The position numbers and the translations under genes are program-made. The notes beneath the pieces were generated by a model, which was given only the letters and a program-made list of their open reading frames with translations, was not told the DNA's origin and ran no database searches. From RUG14199 sp964629225 (lineage in GTDB: Bacteria; Bacillota; Clostridia; Oscillospirales; CAG-272), in the NCBI GenBank assembly GCA_964629225.1, contig CAZVQC010000005.1, positions 38,909 to 102,908 on the forward strand: a stretch of 64,000 nucleotides of DNA. The letters are read 5' to 3'. Below, in pieces: positions 16,861 to 26,081 of this stretch (positions within the stretch are counted from its first letter, which is position 1; the number at the start of each line of letters is the position of its first letter).

Positions 16861-19056
16861 TCATCTCTCGGAAAAGACGCAGCTTTTGACCTTTTTCAAA
16901 ATGCCCGATCTTTCAAGATCCGTCTTGTCTTTTGTGAAGACGTACTTGAACCGATAGCACTCCCTCTCTCCGTCGCATTCATCGGCACCCAAGAGATTCA
17001 GTTCTCTGAAGACCAGTATCATAGTCTTCACTTTCACATAGCCGCAGGGGTGTCCCTCCTCCGTCAGGAGGTTCGAAACAGCCCTTACGGTGAGCTCTTC
17101 ATGGCCCATGCGTATCTGACGTCTCAGCAGGTTGTAAAGTGCCGCAAAATCGGCTCTGGCGGGCACTGTAGCGCGTTTCTCGCCTTCGGTAAGGTCTGAT
17201 GGATCGAAGGTACCCTCAAGGATGGAGGAAAACCGCTCACGCTCCGAGATCTCACGGTCAAAAAACTCCTTTGACAGAGCAACATCCCTCAAAGTGAGCT
17301 GCACCGTCCGCCTTCCGGAAAACTCATTGACCGCAAGATTGAAGATCACGTCCACCTTGTCTCCGGGGAAGATATCAAGGGCTTGAAGAGTCATTCTGAA
17401 AAACACCGCCGCGAAGGTGACACCGCTTTTTTCAAGGGTGATGCGAAGGTGCTTGCCCTGACCGATGGGGGTCACGGTCTTGAGGGTCGCCCCTCTCATC
17501 AGGAACACCGGCACCGGGTTCGCAACTCCGAAGGGCTCAAACAGCTCAAGCTCCTCGCAAAGTGCCATGGAGACATCCTCCGCCTCAAGTTCAAGATCCG
17601 CCGTCACCTTGTGAGCCTTCGTATCGGGATCAAGTTGGGCAGCGGCAAATTCGCACAGCTTTTTCCGAAGGGCGGGAAGGTCTTCTCTTTTCACGGTGAG
17701 ACCCGCCGCCAATTTGTGGCCGCCGTACTTGACCAAAGTATCCTCACAGTATGTAAGTGCCCCCACGAGATCGAAGCCCTCTACACTGCGGCCGGAACCT
17801 TTTCCCACGTCGTCTCCGGCGCCGGTGTTGCCGTCCCCCTCAAAAGAGACGAGGATCGAGGGCTTTCCGGTCTGCTCCGTCACTCTGGATGCCACGATGC
17901 CGATGACACCGTGGTGCCAAGTCTCTCCGTCAAGAAGGATGACGGGGTCGTTTTGAAGTTCCGGATCCTCGGAGATCTTTCGAAACGCTTCCTCGGTCAT
18001 CCGGTTCTCAAGCTCCTGTCTCTGCCTATTGATCTCACAGAGCCTCGATGCAAGGCGGACAGTCTCGTTTCTGTCCTCCGAGAGAAAGAGTCTTGCTGCG
18101 GTTGATGCGTTCTCTATCCTTCCGGCTGCGTTGATCCTGGGAGCTAATGTGAAGCCGATGATGCCGGAGGTTATCTTTCTTTTTTCTTTTTTCTTCGGGG
18201 AGTCCGCCGAAACGGCGTTCAAAAGCTCCTCTACGGCAGGTCTTGGAGAGGTACTCATCATTTGAAGGCCGAGGCTGACTATCAGCCTGTTCTCATCTCT
18301 GACCGGCATCACGTCCGCCACAGTACCTATCGCCGCAAGGTCACAGTACCTCATTGCTATCCTCTTGACACAGTCCGAAAGGCTGTCATCGGGAAAGCGA
18401 AGGGATTCCATGGCGCAAAGGAGCTTGAACACAACGCCCACTCCGGCGAGATCCTTGAAGGGGTAGGGGCAGTCGGGACGTCTCGGATCGATGACCGCAA
18501 TGCAATCCGGGAGTACCGGACGGCACTCGTGGTGGTCCGTCACTATCATCTCCATGCCAAGTTCCCTTGCAAGGAGCGCCTCATCTGCTGCGGTGATACC
18601 GGTGTCCACGGTGATCACCGTTTTCCACCCCTCATCCGCAAGTTTTTTCAGTGCATCGGGGGCGACACCGTAGCCGTCCTTCAACCGGTCGGGGATGAAG
18701 TATCCCACGTCGGCACCGATGGAGGAAAGATAGGAAAAAAGGATGCAGACGGAGGTGACTCCGTCCACGTCATAGTCGCCGTAGATGACGGTCCTCGAAT
18801 GGGACTCCACCGCCCGAAGTATCGCTTCGGCTCCCTCTCTCATATCCTTCATAAGGAACGGATCGTAGAGCATCTCGTCCCGCTTCTCAATGAAGCGGCG
18901 CGCGCTGTCCGTGTCCCCAAGCCCCCTCAGTTTAAGCAGCGCACCGCAAGCGGGGGTCAGGTCAAGACTTCGGGACAGAGCTAAAATATCTTCGTCGGCG
19001 GAAAACTCCCTTGAGGAAAGCCTCGCCGCAAAGTTTCTGTTCAAATGATCAAGCAT
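16861..19056 (-). CDS. recJ: Single-stranded-DNA exonuclease RecJ
   Basis: 5'-3' ssDNA exonuclease of the DHH family. 731 residues with the motifs GDYDVDGVTS, VDTGI, TDHHE and IDPRRPD in the first 200 residues, a DHHA1 domain containing GKPSILVS and GGHKLAAGLTV, then an OB fold (about 455-560). The last 150 residues are an extra C-terminal region seen in Firmicute RecJ. Starts with an eight-base overlap with the rseC-like gene. Confidence 0.95.
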   Translation of the reverse strand: MLDHLNRNFAARLSSREFSADEDILALSRSLDLTPACGALLKLRGLGDTDSARRFIEKRDEMLYDPFLMKDMREGAEAILRAVESHSRTVIYGDYDVDGVTSVCILFSYLSSIGADVGYFIPDRLKDGYGVAPDALKKLADEGWKTVITVDTGITAADEALLARELGMEMIVTDHHECRPVLPDCIAVIDPRRPDCPYPFKDLAGVGVVFKLLCAMESLRFPDDSLSDCVKRIAMRYCDLAAIGTVADVMPVRDENRLIVSLGLQMMSTSPRPAVEELLNAVSADSPKKKEKRKITSGIIGFTLAPRINAAGRIENASTAARLFLSEDRNETVRLASRLCEINRQRQELENRMTEEAFRKISEDPELQNDPVILLDGETWHHGVIGIVASRVTEQTGKPSILVSFEGDGNTGAGDDVGKGSGRSVEGFDLVGALTYCEDTLVKYGGHKLAAGLTVKREDLPALRKKLCEFAAAQLDPDTKAHKVTADLELEAEDVSMALCEELELFEPFGVANPVPVFLMRGATLKTVTPIGQGKHLRITLEKSGVTFAAVFFRMTLQALDIFPGDKVDVIFNLAVNEFSGRRTVQLTLRDVALSKEFFDREISERERFSSILEGTFDPSDLTEGEKRATVPARADFAALYNLLRRQIRMGHEELTVRAVSNLLTEEGHPCGYVKVKTMILVFRELNLLGADECDGERECYRFKYVFTKDKTDLERSGILKKVKSCVFSER

Positions 19057-19489
19057 CGCTCTTAACGCTCCGTACTATCTCAGTTATCACAAACTGTTCT
19101 TTTTTCTTTTTTCTCAGTTTTTCAAAAAGGGCAAGTCCCAAAAAATACAAAACGAAGGATGCCACCGCCGCAAGGGTGGAAACCGGACCGCTTTGATATC
19201 TTGAAAACACGAACCAGACCCCAAAAGCCACCAGTATCGGGCAAAGGAAACAAATAAATGCGCCGAGAGTCACGTTCCCATCGGGAGTCTCCACCGTAAC
19301 GGTGTCACCCACGGATGCATCCGCACCGTTTTTCGCTTCCACTCTGAAGCTTCGGTCACCGCCGAAGATGCGGTACATCGCGCAGTCACCGTCACAGTTT
19401 TTGTGACATCCGTCGCACATGGTCCGCCTCTCCACTTCCACCGTGGCACGTCCATTCGTAACACCGATCACTTTTGCAGTCTGCTTCAT
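19049..19489 (-). CDS. RseC/SoxR-reducing-system family membrane protein
   Basis: 146 residues from an ATG with AAAGGA upstream. N-terminal domain carries a cysteine cluster CDGCHKNCDGDC at about residues 26-37, as in RseC proteins, then a DTVTVETPDG beta segment and two membrane helices at about 77-96 and 102-122, with a basic loop and tail. RseC homologues associate with Rnf electron-transport complexes and SoxR reduction in other bacteria. No rnf genes are here; the neighbouring FAD oxidoreductase, 12 bases upstream, is a possible redox partner (inference). Confidence 0.8.
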   Translation of the reverse strand: MKQTAKVIGVTNGRATVEVERRTMCDGCHKNCDGDCAMYRIFGGDRSFRVEAKNGADASVGDTVTVETPDGNVTLGAFICFLCPILVAFGVWFVFSRYQSGPVSTLAAVASFVLYFLGLALFEKLRKKKKEQFVITEIVRSVKSDA

Positions 19490-19500
19490 AACTGTCCTTT

Positions 19501-21102
19501 CTACCTGTCGGCGGGAGCAAATCGTCTTATAACGGCAGACGCAACTCTCATGCCGTCTACTGCGGCGCTGACGATCCCTCCGGCATAGCCCGCTCCCTCG
19601 CCGCAGGGGTAGATGCCGTCGTGACCGACGGCACAAAGATCCTCTCCCCTCAATATCCTGAGAGGTGCCGAAGTTCTGGTCTCAAAACCCGTCAAAGGGA
19701 TCCTATCACCGTCAAAGCCTTTTATCTCACCGCCGAAGGCGGTGATGCCCTCTTTCAGCATGGAGGTGACAAAGTCGGGAAGTAATGAGGAAAGATCGGC
19801 TCCCATGACCCGTCCGCCGCCGTAAGTTGGACTCACATCCCCGATATCAAAGCCCGACCGACCGGAAAGGAACCGTCCGAAGGTCTGGATCGGTGCCGAG
19901 TAGTCACCACCTCCGGCGGCAAAAGCCGCTCTTTCGAGGCTTCTTTGGAATTCGATGGCTCTCATGGGGTCTCCCCCGAAATCATCCTTCAAGACCGACA
20001 CCGCAATGGCGGCATTGGCGTTTTTTCCGTCTCTTTTTCTGTTGCTCATTCCGTTGGTGACCACGCCTCCCGTCTCCGATGCGGCGGTGACCACCTCTCC
20101 TCCGGGGCACATGCAGAAGGAGTAGACGCCTCTGTCGCCCTTTCTTCGGGACAGAGAATACTCCGCATGGCCGAGGATCTCAGAGAGAGCCTCGTCACCA
20201 TACATGGCGCGATCGATATCCCGTTGGAGATGTTCTATTCTGACACCCACGGAAAAAGGCTTCGCTTCCATGGCAAATCCGCTTCCAAAGAGGGTCAAAT
20301 AGAGATCCCTTGCGCTGTGTCCCACCGCAAGTATCACCGCCGATGCGGCGATATCGCCGTCCCCTGTGACTACCTTGCCCGAGTCAACGGAGGTGACCTT
20401 GGTGTTGTAGCGTATCTCGCCTCCAAGCTCTCTTATCCTGCGGTCGAAATTCTTCACCACATCCCGAAGCACGTCCGTTCCGATGTGGGGCTTCGCTTTT
20501 GTGACCACGTCCGAGGGAGCACCCATCTCAAGGAATGTCTCAAGCACCTTCGACGTCAGGGGGTCACCGATGCGTGTGGTGAGTTTTCCGTCGGAAAAGG
20601 TTCCGGCTCCCCCCGCTCCGAACTGAACGTTGTTCTCGGTATCAAGGGGACCGCCGTTTTTGAAAAGCTCCACCGCGCGACATCTTTCGTCCACGTCCGC
20701 TCCCCTCTCAAGAACGAGAGGACGGTAACCCATCTCCGCAAGGAGAAGAGATGCGAACATTCCCGCAGGACCGAATCCCACCACGACCGTTCTGCCCCGT
20801 TGAGGCTCCGATCCCGGCTCTACCTTGAAGGGCTCCGTGTTTTTTATTCTGACCGAGTTCTCCCTCAATCTTTCAAGTCCCCCGTCGGTGACCCGACACC
20901 GGGCACTGACGGAGTAGACTAAGGTGATGTTGTTTTTCTTCCTTGCGTCCACGGACTTCTTGTAGACCGAGAGATCCGTGACCGTATCCACTCCCGGTAT
21001 CCGAAAGAGCTTCCGCTTCGCTTTTTCTATCGCATCGCCGTCACCGCCGCCAAGGGGGATCTTGACCGCGGAGACGATGACTTCGATCTCTCTGCTTTTC
21101 AT
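19501..21102 (-). CDS. FAD-dependent oxidoreductase (COG2509 type)
   Basis: 533 residues. A roughly 100-residue N-terminal domain precedes the FAD-binding GxGPAGM (residues 109-115). Conserved blocks GGAGTFSDGKLTTR, GVRIEH and CMCPGGEVV, plus a C-terminal GEGAGYAGGI that binds the flavin. This is the widespread uncharacterised dehydrogenase family of anaerobes; electron donor and acceptor are unknown. ATG shares its A with the cdaR stop codon (TGATG), so translation is coupled. Confidence 0.88.
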   Translation of the reverse strand: MKSREIEVIVSAVKIPLGGGDGDAIEKAKRKLFRIPGVDTVTDLSVYKKSVDARKKNNITLVYSVSARCRVTDGGLERLRENSVRIKNTEPFKVEPGSEPQRGRTVVVGFGPAGMFASLLLAEMGYRPLVLERGADVDERCRAVELFKNGGPLDTENNVQFGAGGAGTFSDGKLTTRIGDPLTSKVLETFLEMGAPSDVVTKAKPHIGTDVLRDVVKNFDRRIRELGGEIRYNTKVTSVDSGKVVTGDGDIAASAVILAVGHSARDLYLTLFGSGFAMEAKPFSVGVRIEHLQRDIDRAMYGDEALSEILGHAEYSLSRRKGDRGVYSFCMCPGGEVVTAASETGGVVTNGMSNRKRDGKNANAAIAVSVLKDDFGGDPMRAIEFQRSLERAAFAAGGGDYSAPIQTFGRFLSGRSGFDIGDVSPTYGGGRVMGADLSSLLPDFVTSMLKEGITAFGGEIKGFDGDRIPLTGFETRTSAPLRILRGEDLCAVGHDGIYPCGEGAGYAGGIVSAAVDGMRVASAVIRRFAPADR

Positions 21103-22505
21103 CAATAGATCACGACACTGACGCTGTAGGGAGTGCCGTTCAGGTACACGTCATAGACTCCCTCAAGCTTCTTTCCGATGACCTCCACCGTGGCGGGGAC
21201 CGATACCTTACCGGAGCCCGATGCGTAGTCAGCTACGCTTGCGGTGACCTTGATATCGGCAGAAGTAAGCTGGGAGAGTGCCTCCTCGGGACCTCTTAAG
21301 CGCACGTTGATCTGCCTGTCGGAGATCTCAATGCTGTTGGTGCCGCTTGCCACCTCGATATTCGAGACGATGAAGTTCTTGGTGGCAGTCCCCACCTGCT
21401 TCACCGTCACATTGACGGTGGACTCATCCACGTAACTGTAGCTGTCGCTTTCCGGAAGTTCGATACCCGTGAAGGTCTTCACGTTATCGATGACTGTCTT
21501 TTCGTTGAAGGTAGCCACGTTGATATTTGAGATCCTTGAGATCACCGAGGGCTCGCCTTTTATCATCACCTTGGCGGGAGACACCGTGATCTCGGTGTTA
21601 TCGGCGTTCATATAGCCGTACTCAAAGCTGCAGACAAGGGGCACTTCCTTGGTGGCAAAGACCGGTATCTTCACCTTGACTTCCTTTTTCGAGAACTGGA
21701 GGTAGGGATTGTTCACCGTGTCGCCCTGGTTTGAGACCGCATTGAGAGTTCTGACGGTCTCCACCGTTTTTTCTATGATACCGGCGGAATTGAGATCCAC
21801 GTTCACGACGGCATGGTCCAAAAGAGCCACCTCCGTCTTGGGTCCCGTCACCACCACGTCGGTGATCTCCGGCTCCGGATCTCCGTAGTCGAGTTCTCCG
21901 CTCTTGGTGATGCCCACCACCGCCACCTTGACGGGTAGAGTCACCTGGGCTTTTTCGTCCACGAAGACACTGACGGTATCGAAGTCGCTTCTCACGAAGA
22001 ACATTCCGGACGGAAGAGTCGTGGACAGAGCCACGTCGTACTTACCTGCCGCACCGATGTGAGACAGGTCGGCTGTGACCTTGATGTCATTTGCGGAGTA
22101 CTTGCTGATCACCGTTTTTTTGCCGCTTACGGTGATGTTGACGGTGTAATTGTAGCCGCTGTAGACGAAGAGCCCTTTCCTGTCCTGAAGCTCATTTGTG
22201 CCGGCAAGCTCCACGGTGACTCCGGAAAAGGTCTCCTCGTAGCTGTCGTTATCTACCTGGATAACGTAGTACCAGAGCATCACCGCGAGGATCGCACAGA
22301 CTATCACCGGTACTACTCCCAGTATCTTCTTTTTTACCGAGGACTTCACGCCGACACCCTCCCCGTCACGGAAGGTACCGCTTTCCTCCGGTGGAGTGTC
22401 GGCTCCGCTTGCTTTTTCCGTCCCGCTTGGTATCTTTCCGTCAAGAGCGCCGTTATCCGTCACGATGCCGGCTTCTTTTTTCTCGGTTCCGTTATTGTCC
22501 GCCAT
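21102..22505 (-). CDS. cdaR: CdaA regulatory protein CdaR (YbbR domains)
   Basis: Membrane-anchored regulator of the diadenylate cyclase CdaA. 467 residues: a 60-residue acidic/glycine-rich cytoplasmic start, one membrane helix at about 61-83 (ILGVVPVIVCAILAV), then an extracytoplasmic region made of about four YbbR repeats, recognisable by alternating VTVxG and SxISNINV-like strands. The long cytoplasmic tail is longer than in Bacillus. Directly follows cdaA (21 bases), but glmM, usually third in the operon, is replaced by an FAD oxidoreductase. Confidence 0.9.
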   Translation of the reverse strand: MADNNGTEKKEAGIVTDNGALDGKIPSGTEKASGADTPPEESGTFRDGEGVGVKSSVKKKILGVVPVIVCAILAVMLWYYVIQVDNDSYEETFSGVTVELAGTNELQDRKGLFVYSGYNYTVNITVSGKKTVISKYSANDIKVTADLSHIGAAGKYDVALSTTLPSGMFFVRSDFDTVSVFVDEKAQVTLPVKVAVVGITKSGELDYGDPEPEITDVVVTGPKTEVALLDHAVVNVDLNSAGIIEKTVETVRTLNAVSNQGDTVNNPYLQFSKKEVKVKIPVFATKEVPLVCSFEYGYMNADNTEITVSPAKVMIKGEPSVISRISNINVATFNEKTVIDNVKTFTGIELPESDSYSYVDESTVNVTVKQVGTATKNFIVSNIEVASGTNSIEISDRQINVRLRGPEEALSQLTSADIKVTASVADYASGSGKVSVPATVEVIGKKLEGVYDVYLNGTPYSVSVVIY

Positions 22506-22526
22506 AACATTCTCCCTTCCGAAGGA

Positions 22527-23423
22527 TCATTTCGAAAAGCCGCCGTCGGGCTTCTCTCTCACCTTGATGTTTTTATTCTTTGAAAGACGGCTCTTTGCTC
22601 TGATGACCGCCTTGACACTGTGGGGTATCAACTTCTCACGCAACACCTCTCTCAATGTCTGATCATTGCAGCCGGAGACGAGCTTTCCCTCGTATGCGTA
22701 GGAGACCGTGCCGGTCTCCTCCGATACCACCACCACGAGGGCATCGGAATTCTCCGTAAGACCCACTGCCGCGCGGTGTCTCGTTCCCAGATCCCTGCTG
22801 ATAGTATCCTGGGTAGTCAGTGGCAGGACGCATCCCGCCGCATAGATCCGATCCTTCTTCACTATCAGCGCACCGTCATGGAGAGGCGCCTTGTTGTAGA
22901 AAAGGTTCTTGATGAGCATGGCGTTCACCGAGGCATCGATGACTGTTCCGGTGGCGGAGTACTCACCGATCTTGGTGGTCCTCTCAAAAGCTATCAGCGC
23001 CCCGGTCCTTGTTGCCGACATATCCGCCACCGCACGGCAGACCTCATCGATGGCATCGGACATCACGTCCTGATCCTTGGAGCCTGAAAAACTTTTGATG
23101 CCGTTGATGGAGGATCCTCCCACCTTTTCAAGGAGAGATCTCAGCTCCGGCTGGAACACCACGACAAGGGCGACAAGGCCCACCTGAAGAAAGTTTGAAA
23201 AGATGAATTGCATCGTGTGCAGATCCGCAATCTTAGTCACCGCCAGGATCGCAATTATCAAAAGGACGCCGAGAGCAAGCTTTCCCGCTCTTCTGTCCCT
23301 GACGAATTTGTAGGCAAAGTAAAGCACAACAGTCACGCTGGCGATATCAACGAAATCAACGAAGCTCATCGTTGAAAAGGTCCTCTGTATGCTGTCGAAA
23401 ATCTCCTCAAGCCACACCGGCAT
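22527..23423 (-). CDS. cdaA: Diadenylate cyclase CdaA
   Basis: Makes c-di-AMP from two ATP at the membrane. 298 residues: three membrane helices at about 23-41, 47-65 and 74-92, then the DAC domain with active-site DGA (183-185) and GTRHR (213-217). ATG at 23423 has AGAGGTGA correctly spaced; a GTG nine bases earlier overlaps that site. First gene of a long minus-strand run with its own promoter. Confidence 0.95.
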   Translation of the reverse strand: MPVWLEEIFDSIQRTFSTMSFVDFVDIASVTVVLYFAYKFVRDRRAGKLALGVLLIIAILAVTKIADLHTMQFIFSNFLQVGLVALVVVFQPELRSLLEKVGGSSINGIKSFSGSKDQDVMSDAIDEVCRAVADMSATRTGALIAFERTTKIGEYSATGTVIDASVNAMLIKNLFYNKAPLHDGALIVKKDRIYAAGCVLPLTTQDTISRDLGTRHRAAVGLTENSDALVVVVSEETGTVSYAYEGKLVSGCNDQTLREVLREKLIPHSVKAVIRAKSRLSKNKNIKVREKPDGGFSK

Positions 23424-23481
23424 CGTTCTCACCTCTCAAATTCTCCGCTTTTTCGCGGCAAGTTACAACTTTACAGATACC

Positions 23482-23510
23482 ATTTTACCACATCTCGCCC
23501 GTTATTTCAA
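23482..23510 (-). promoter_or_regulatory. Promoter of cdaA
   Basis: Minus-strand TTGAAA (23505-23510), 17-base spacer, TAAAAT (23482-23487), about 60 bases before cdaA. Divergent from spoIVB, whose start is about 200 bases away. Confidence 0.7.
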
Positions 23511-23704
23511 TAAGTTGCGCTAATATTATTATTAAAAGAGTTGTTAAATCCGGCACCGACGAGGCTCTCTTCCGATATTTTATTTTGTTTTTTCGCTCTC
23601 ATTCCAAAAACTTGATTTTGCAAGCAAATTTGTTACTCATAGCATCCCAAATATCTGAGCAAATTAAACTCGAACAACAAGTGATGGAGCATCAAGGAGA
23701 AAGC

Positions 23705-24781
23705 ATGAAAAAAGACAGAGGACGTACTGCGGCTGTCGCCGCGGTAATAACACTTATATTATTGACAATCCTGCCTCAGTCGGTGTCGGCGCAGGTGGGA
23801 GAAGTTCAAAAAAATGAAAAAAACTTCGCTGTGGCGAAAAATGATACCGTCTGTCTCGGAGGGATGCCCTTCGGTGTCAAACTCTACTCGGAGGGCATCT
23901 CCGTCGTGGGCTTTTCCGACGTTGACACCGAATGCGGGGCAAAGAATCCGGGAGCTGCCGCCGGTATTCGTGAAAATGACGTTATTATCTCGGTAGATCA
24001 AGTAAAAACGGACACGGTGGAGGACTTCATTTCCGTGATAGAAGGCTCAAACGGTGCCGACCTTGCGGTGAGTATCCGACGGGGTGAGGATGCGGTAACG
24101 GTGAGACTGAAGCCGGAGTTGAGTCTGACCGACGGAAAATACAAGGCGGGCATCTGGGTAAAAGACAGCACGGCGGGCATCGGCACCGTCACCTTCATAC
24201 TTCCGAAAACGGGAGCCTTCGCAGGACTTGGTCACAGTATCGGGGACCCGGTGACGGGAATGCCGATGAAACTTAAGAAAGGGGTGGTCTGCCGGGTGGA
24301 TATCACCGGTGTTGAAAAGGGGATAGCCGGCACTCCGGGGGAACTTAAGGGCACCTTTCTCCCCGGTAAAACGGGCACTCTCGTTTCCAATACCGACAGC
24401 GGTATCTTCGGTATCTTCGGTGCCGAGATATCCGAAGGCACCGACCTCATCCCGGTGGACGTGGCAAGTGAAACGGACGTCAGCGAGGGGGAAGCCACCG
24501 TGAGATGCACCGTGGGAACAGAGGGGACAAGTGAATACTCGGTGAAGGTGTCGGAGGTGAAGCTTGAAAAAGGAGAGACAAAAAATTTCGTCGTCGAAGT
24601 CACCGACAAAAGGCTTCTTGAGAATACCGGCGGCATCGTCCAAGGGATGAGCGGAAGTCCCATCATCCAAGACGGAAAGCTCATCGGAGCCGTCACCCAC
24701 GTTTTCGTTTCCGACCCTAAAAAAGGCTACGGTATCGCCGTTTGGAACATGATGGACAAGATGCCGCGGATACTGAAATAG
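23705..24781 (+). CDS. spoIVB: SpoIVB peptidase
   Basis: Forespore-secreted serine protease (family S55) that triggers pro-sigma-K processing in the mother cell. 358 residues: N-terminal signal anchor at about 10-29 ending SVSAQ, PDZ domain around 65-135 (GAAAGIRENDVIISVD), then the protease domain with likely catalytic His177 in GLGHSIGDP and Ser in GMSGSP at about 314-319, and the conserved AVTHVFVSDPKKGYGI tail. ATG at 23705 follows AAGGAG; an upstream in-frame extension to 23372 overlaps the cdaA promoter and gene and is rejected. Here next to sigG, not after recN as in Bacillus. Confidence 0.93.
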   Translation: MKKDRGRTAAVAAVITLILLTILPQSVSAQVGEVQKNEKNFAVAKNDTVCLGGMPFGVKLYSEGISVVGFSDVDTECGAKNPGAAAGIRENDVIISVDQVKTDTVEDFISVIEGSNGADLAVSIRRGEDAVTVRLKPELSLTDGKYKAGIWVKDSTAGIGTVTFILPKTGAFAGLGHSIGDPVTGMPMKLKKGVVCRVDITGVEKGIAGTPGELKGTFLPGKTGTLVSNTDSGIFGIFGAEISEGTDLIPVDVASETDVSEGEATVRCTVGTEGTSEYSVKVSEVKLEKGETKNFVVEVTDKRLLENTGGIVQGMSGSPIIQDGKLIGAVTHVFVSDPKKGYGIAVWNMMDKMPRILK

Positions 24782-24805
24782 CAAAGATTCCCACCCTCCG
24801 CCACT

Positions 24806-24835
24806 GCATAAGAACCACCCTTTCAAGTCAATACT
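24806..24835 (+). promoter_or_regulatory. Candidate sigma-F/sigma-G promoter of sigG
   Basis: GCATA at 24806-24810 and CAATACT at 24829-24835, 18 bases apart, resemble the GHATR and CATnnTA elements used by forespore sigma factors; a YTTACCGTAAG inverted repeat follows at about 24833-24844. It lies 30 bases before the sigG start. Imperfect at the -10. Confidence 0.35.
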
Positions 24836-24865
24836 TACCGTAAGTAAGACAGAAAGGGTGAGGCG

Positions 24866-25642
24866 ATGTATTTCGGGAAGGTGGAGATCTGCGGGATCAA
24901 CACGGCGGAGCTGAAGACACTGTCACAGGAGGAGAAAAAAGAGCTTCTCATCAAAGCAAGAAAAGGGGACAAGGCCGCCCGTCAGTCACTTATAGACGGG
25001 AATCTCAGGCTTGTACTCAGCATAATACAGCGCTTCAGCGGCAGAAACGAGAACGCCGACGACCTGTTCCAAGTGGGATGCATCGGTCTTATCAAGGCCA
25101 TCGACAATTTCAACACGGAGCTTGACGTGAAGTTCTCCACCTACGCTGTGCCCATGATAATCGGTGAGATACGCCGGTACCTGAGGGACAACAATTCAAT
25201 TCGCATTTCCCGCTCGGTGAGAGATCTTGCCTACCGTGCCCTTCAAGCAAGGGAGGAGCTTCAAAGAGAGACCCTGCGGGAGGTGACCACCGAGGAGGTG
25301 GCGGCAAAACTGGGTGAAAAATGTTCCGACGTGGAGGCGGCACTTGAGGCGATAGCCGACCCGGTATCCCTCTATGACCCGGTCTACAACGACGGCTCCG
25401 ACGCAGTCTATGTGATGGATCAGATAAGAGACCCCTCAAGTGACGACAATGCGTGGCTTGAGGACATCGCTTTGAGGGAGGCTCTTAAAAAGCTGGGAGA
25501 TCGTGAGAAAAAGATCATCGCCATGAGGTTCTTCAAGGGAAAGACTCAAATGGAGATCGCAAGCGAAATCGGGATCTCTCAGGCCCAGGTGTCACGGCTT
25601 GAAAAAAATGCCCTTCAAAGCATCAGAAAAAACATGGAGTGA
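24866..25642 (+). CDS. sigG: RNA polymerase forespore sigma factor SigG
   Basis: Late forespore sigma factor. 258 residues: the N-terminal KVEICGINTAEL segment is the sigma-G signature that separates it from sigma-F; region 2 has DDLFQVGCIGLIKAIDNF and KFSTYAVPMIIGEIRRYLRDN; region 3 RISRSVRDLAYRAL; region 4 ends with QMEIASEIGISQAQVSRLEK. GGGTGAGG precedes the ATG. Follows spoIVB by 84 bases on the same strand. spoIIGA and sigE, its usual neighbours, are not here. Confidence 0.95.
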   Translation: MYFGKVEICGINTAELKTLSQEEKKELLIKARKGDKAARQSLIDGNLRLVLSIIQRFSGRNENADDLFQVGCIGLIKAIDNFNTELDVKFSTYAVPMIIGEIRRYLRDNNSIRISRSVRDLAYRALQAREELQRETLREVTTEEVAAKLGEKCSDVEAALEAIADPVSLYDPVYNDGSDAVYVMDQIRDPSSDDNAWLEDIALREALKKLGDREKKIIAMRFFKGKTQMEIASEIGISQAQVSRLEKNALQSIRKNME

Positions 25643-25649
25643 TCCCGAA

Positions 25650-25681
25650 AACAGCCACGATACCGAAGTATCGGGGCTGTT
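25650..25681 (+). terminator. Hairpin after sigG
   Basis: AACAGCC (25650-25656) pairs with GGCTGTT (25675-25681) around an inner stem CGATAC/GTATCG with a CGAA loop; eight bases after the sigG stop. The downstream stretch is only moderately T-rich. Confidence 0.6.
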
Positions 25682-25720
25682 ACAGCTTTTATCACAAGCA
25701 GGTGCTTTTTCGAAAAAAAT

Positions 25721-25747
25721 AAAAAAACTCCCCTTCGGGAGTTTTTT
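25721..25747. terminator. Bidirectional terminator between sigG and rpmA
   Basis: ACTCCC (25727-25732), four-base loop, GGGAGT (25737-25742), flanked by A7 on the left and T6 on the right; works for sigG and for the convergent rplU-prp-rpmA operon. Confidence 0.9.
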
Positions 25748-25784
25748 CGTTTCTTTGAGTGGCAAAAGCCGCTGCAAACAGAAG

Positions 25785-26057
25785 TCAGCGAACGCTGGCC
25801 TGCTTGCGACCGCCTGCAATGTGCTCAAACCTGACTGTTCCGTCAACGAGAGCAAACAGAGTGTCATCGGAGCCGCGACCCACGTTCACGCCGGGATGGA
25901 TCTTGGTACCTCTCTGTCTTACGATGATATTGCCGGCAAGGACTGCCTGTCCGTCAGCTTTTTTAACGCCAAGACGCTTCGACTCACTGTCACGGCCGTT
26001 CTTCGTGGAACCGACACCTTTTTTGTGAGCAAAGAACTGCAAACTGATTCTGAGCAT
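25785..26057 (-). CDS. rpmA: 50S ribosomal protein L27 with cleavable N-terminus
   Basis: Large-subunit protein near the peptidyl-transferase centre. 90 residues. The first nine residues, MLRISLQFF, followed by AHKKGVGSTKNGRDS, match the Firmicute extension that Prp removes between Phe9 and Ala10 before ribosome assembly. Core GNIIVRQRGTKIHPGVNVG and DDTLFALVDGTV are canonical. Third in rplU-prp-rpmA, just ahead of a strong terminator. Confidence 0.98.
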   Translation of the reverse strand: MLRISLQFFAHKKGVGSTKNGRDSESKRLGVKKADGQAVLAGNIIVRQRGTKIHPGVNVGRGSDDTLFALVDGTVRFEHIAGGRKQASVR

Positions 26058-26081
26058 TTTAATTTCCTCCGATTTGTGATA

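Noticed and set aside
14580..16889. 769-residue open frame antisense to relA
   Set aside because: Lies wholly opposite a textbook Rel protein; no ribosome site or family motif. Codon bias of the minus-strand gene leaves this frame free of stops.
24047..24826. 259-residue minus-strand frame opposite spoIVB
   Set aside because: Overlaps the conserved SpoIVB protease domain; no ribosome site.
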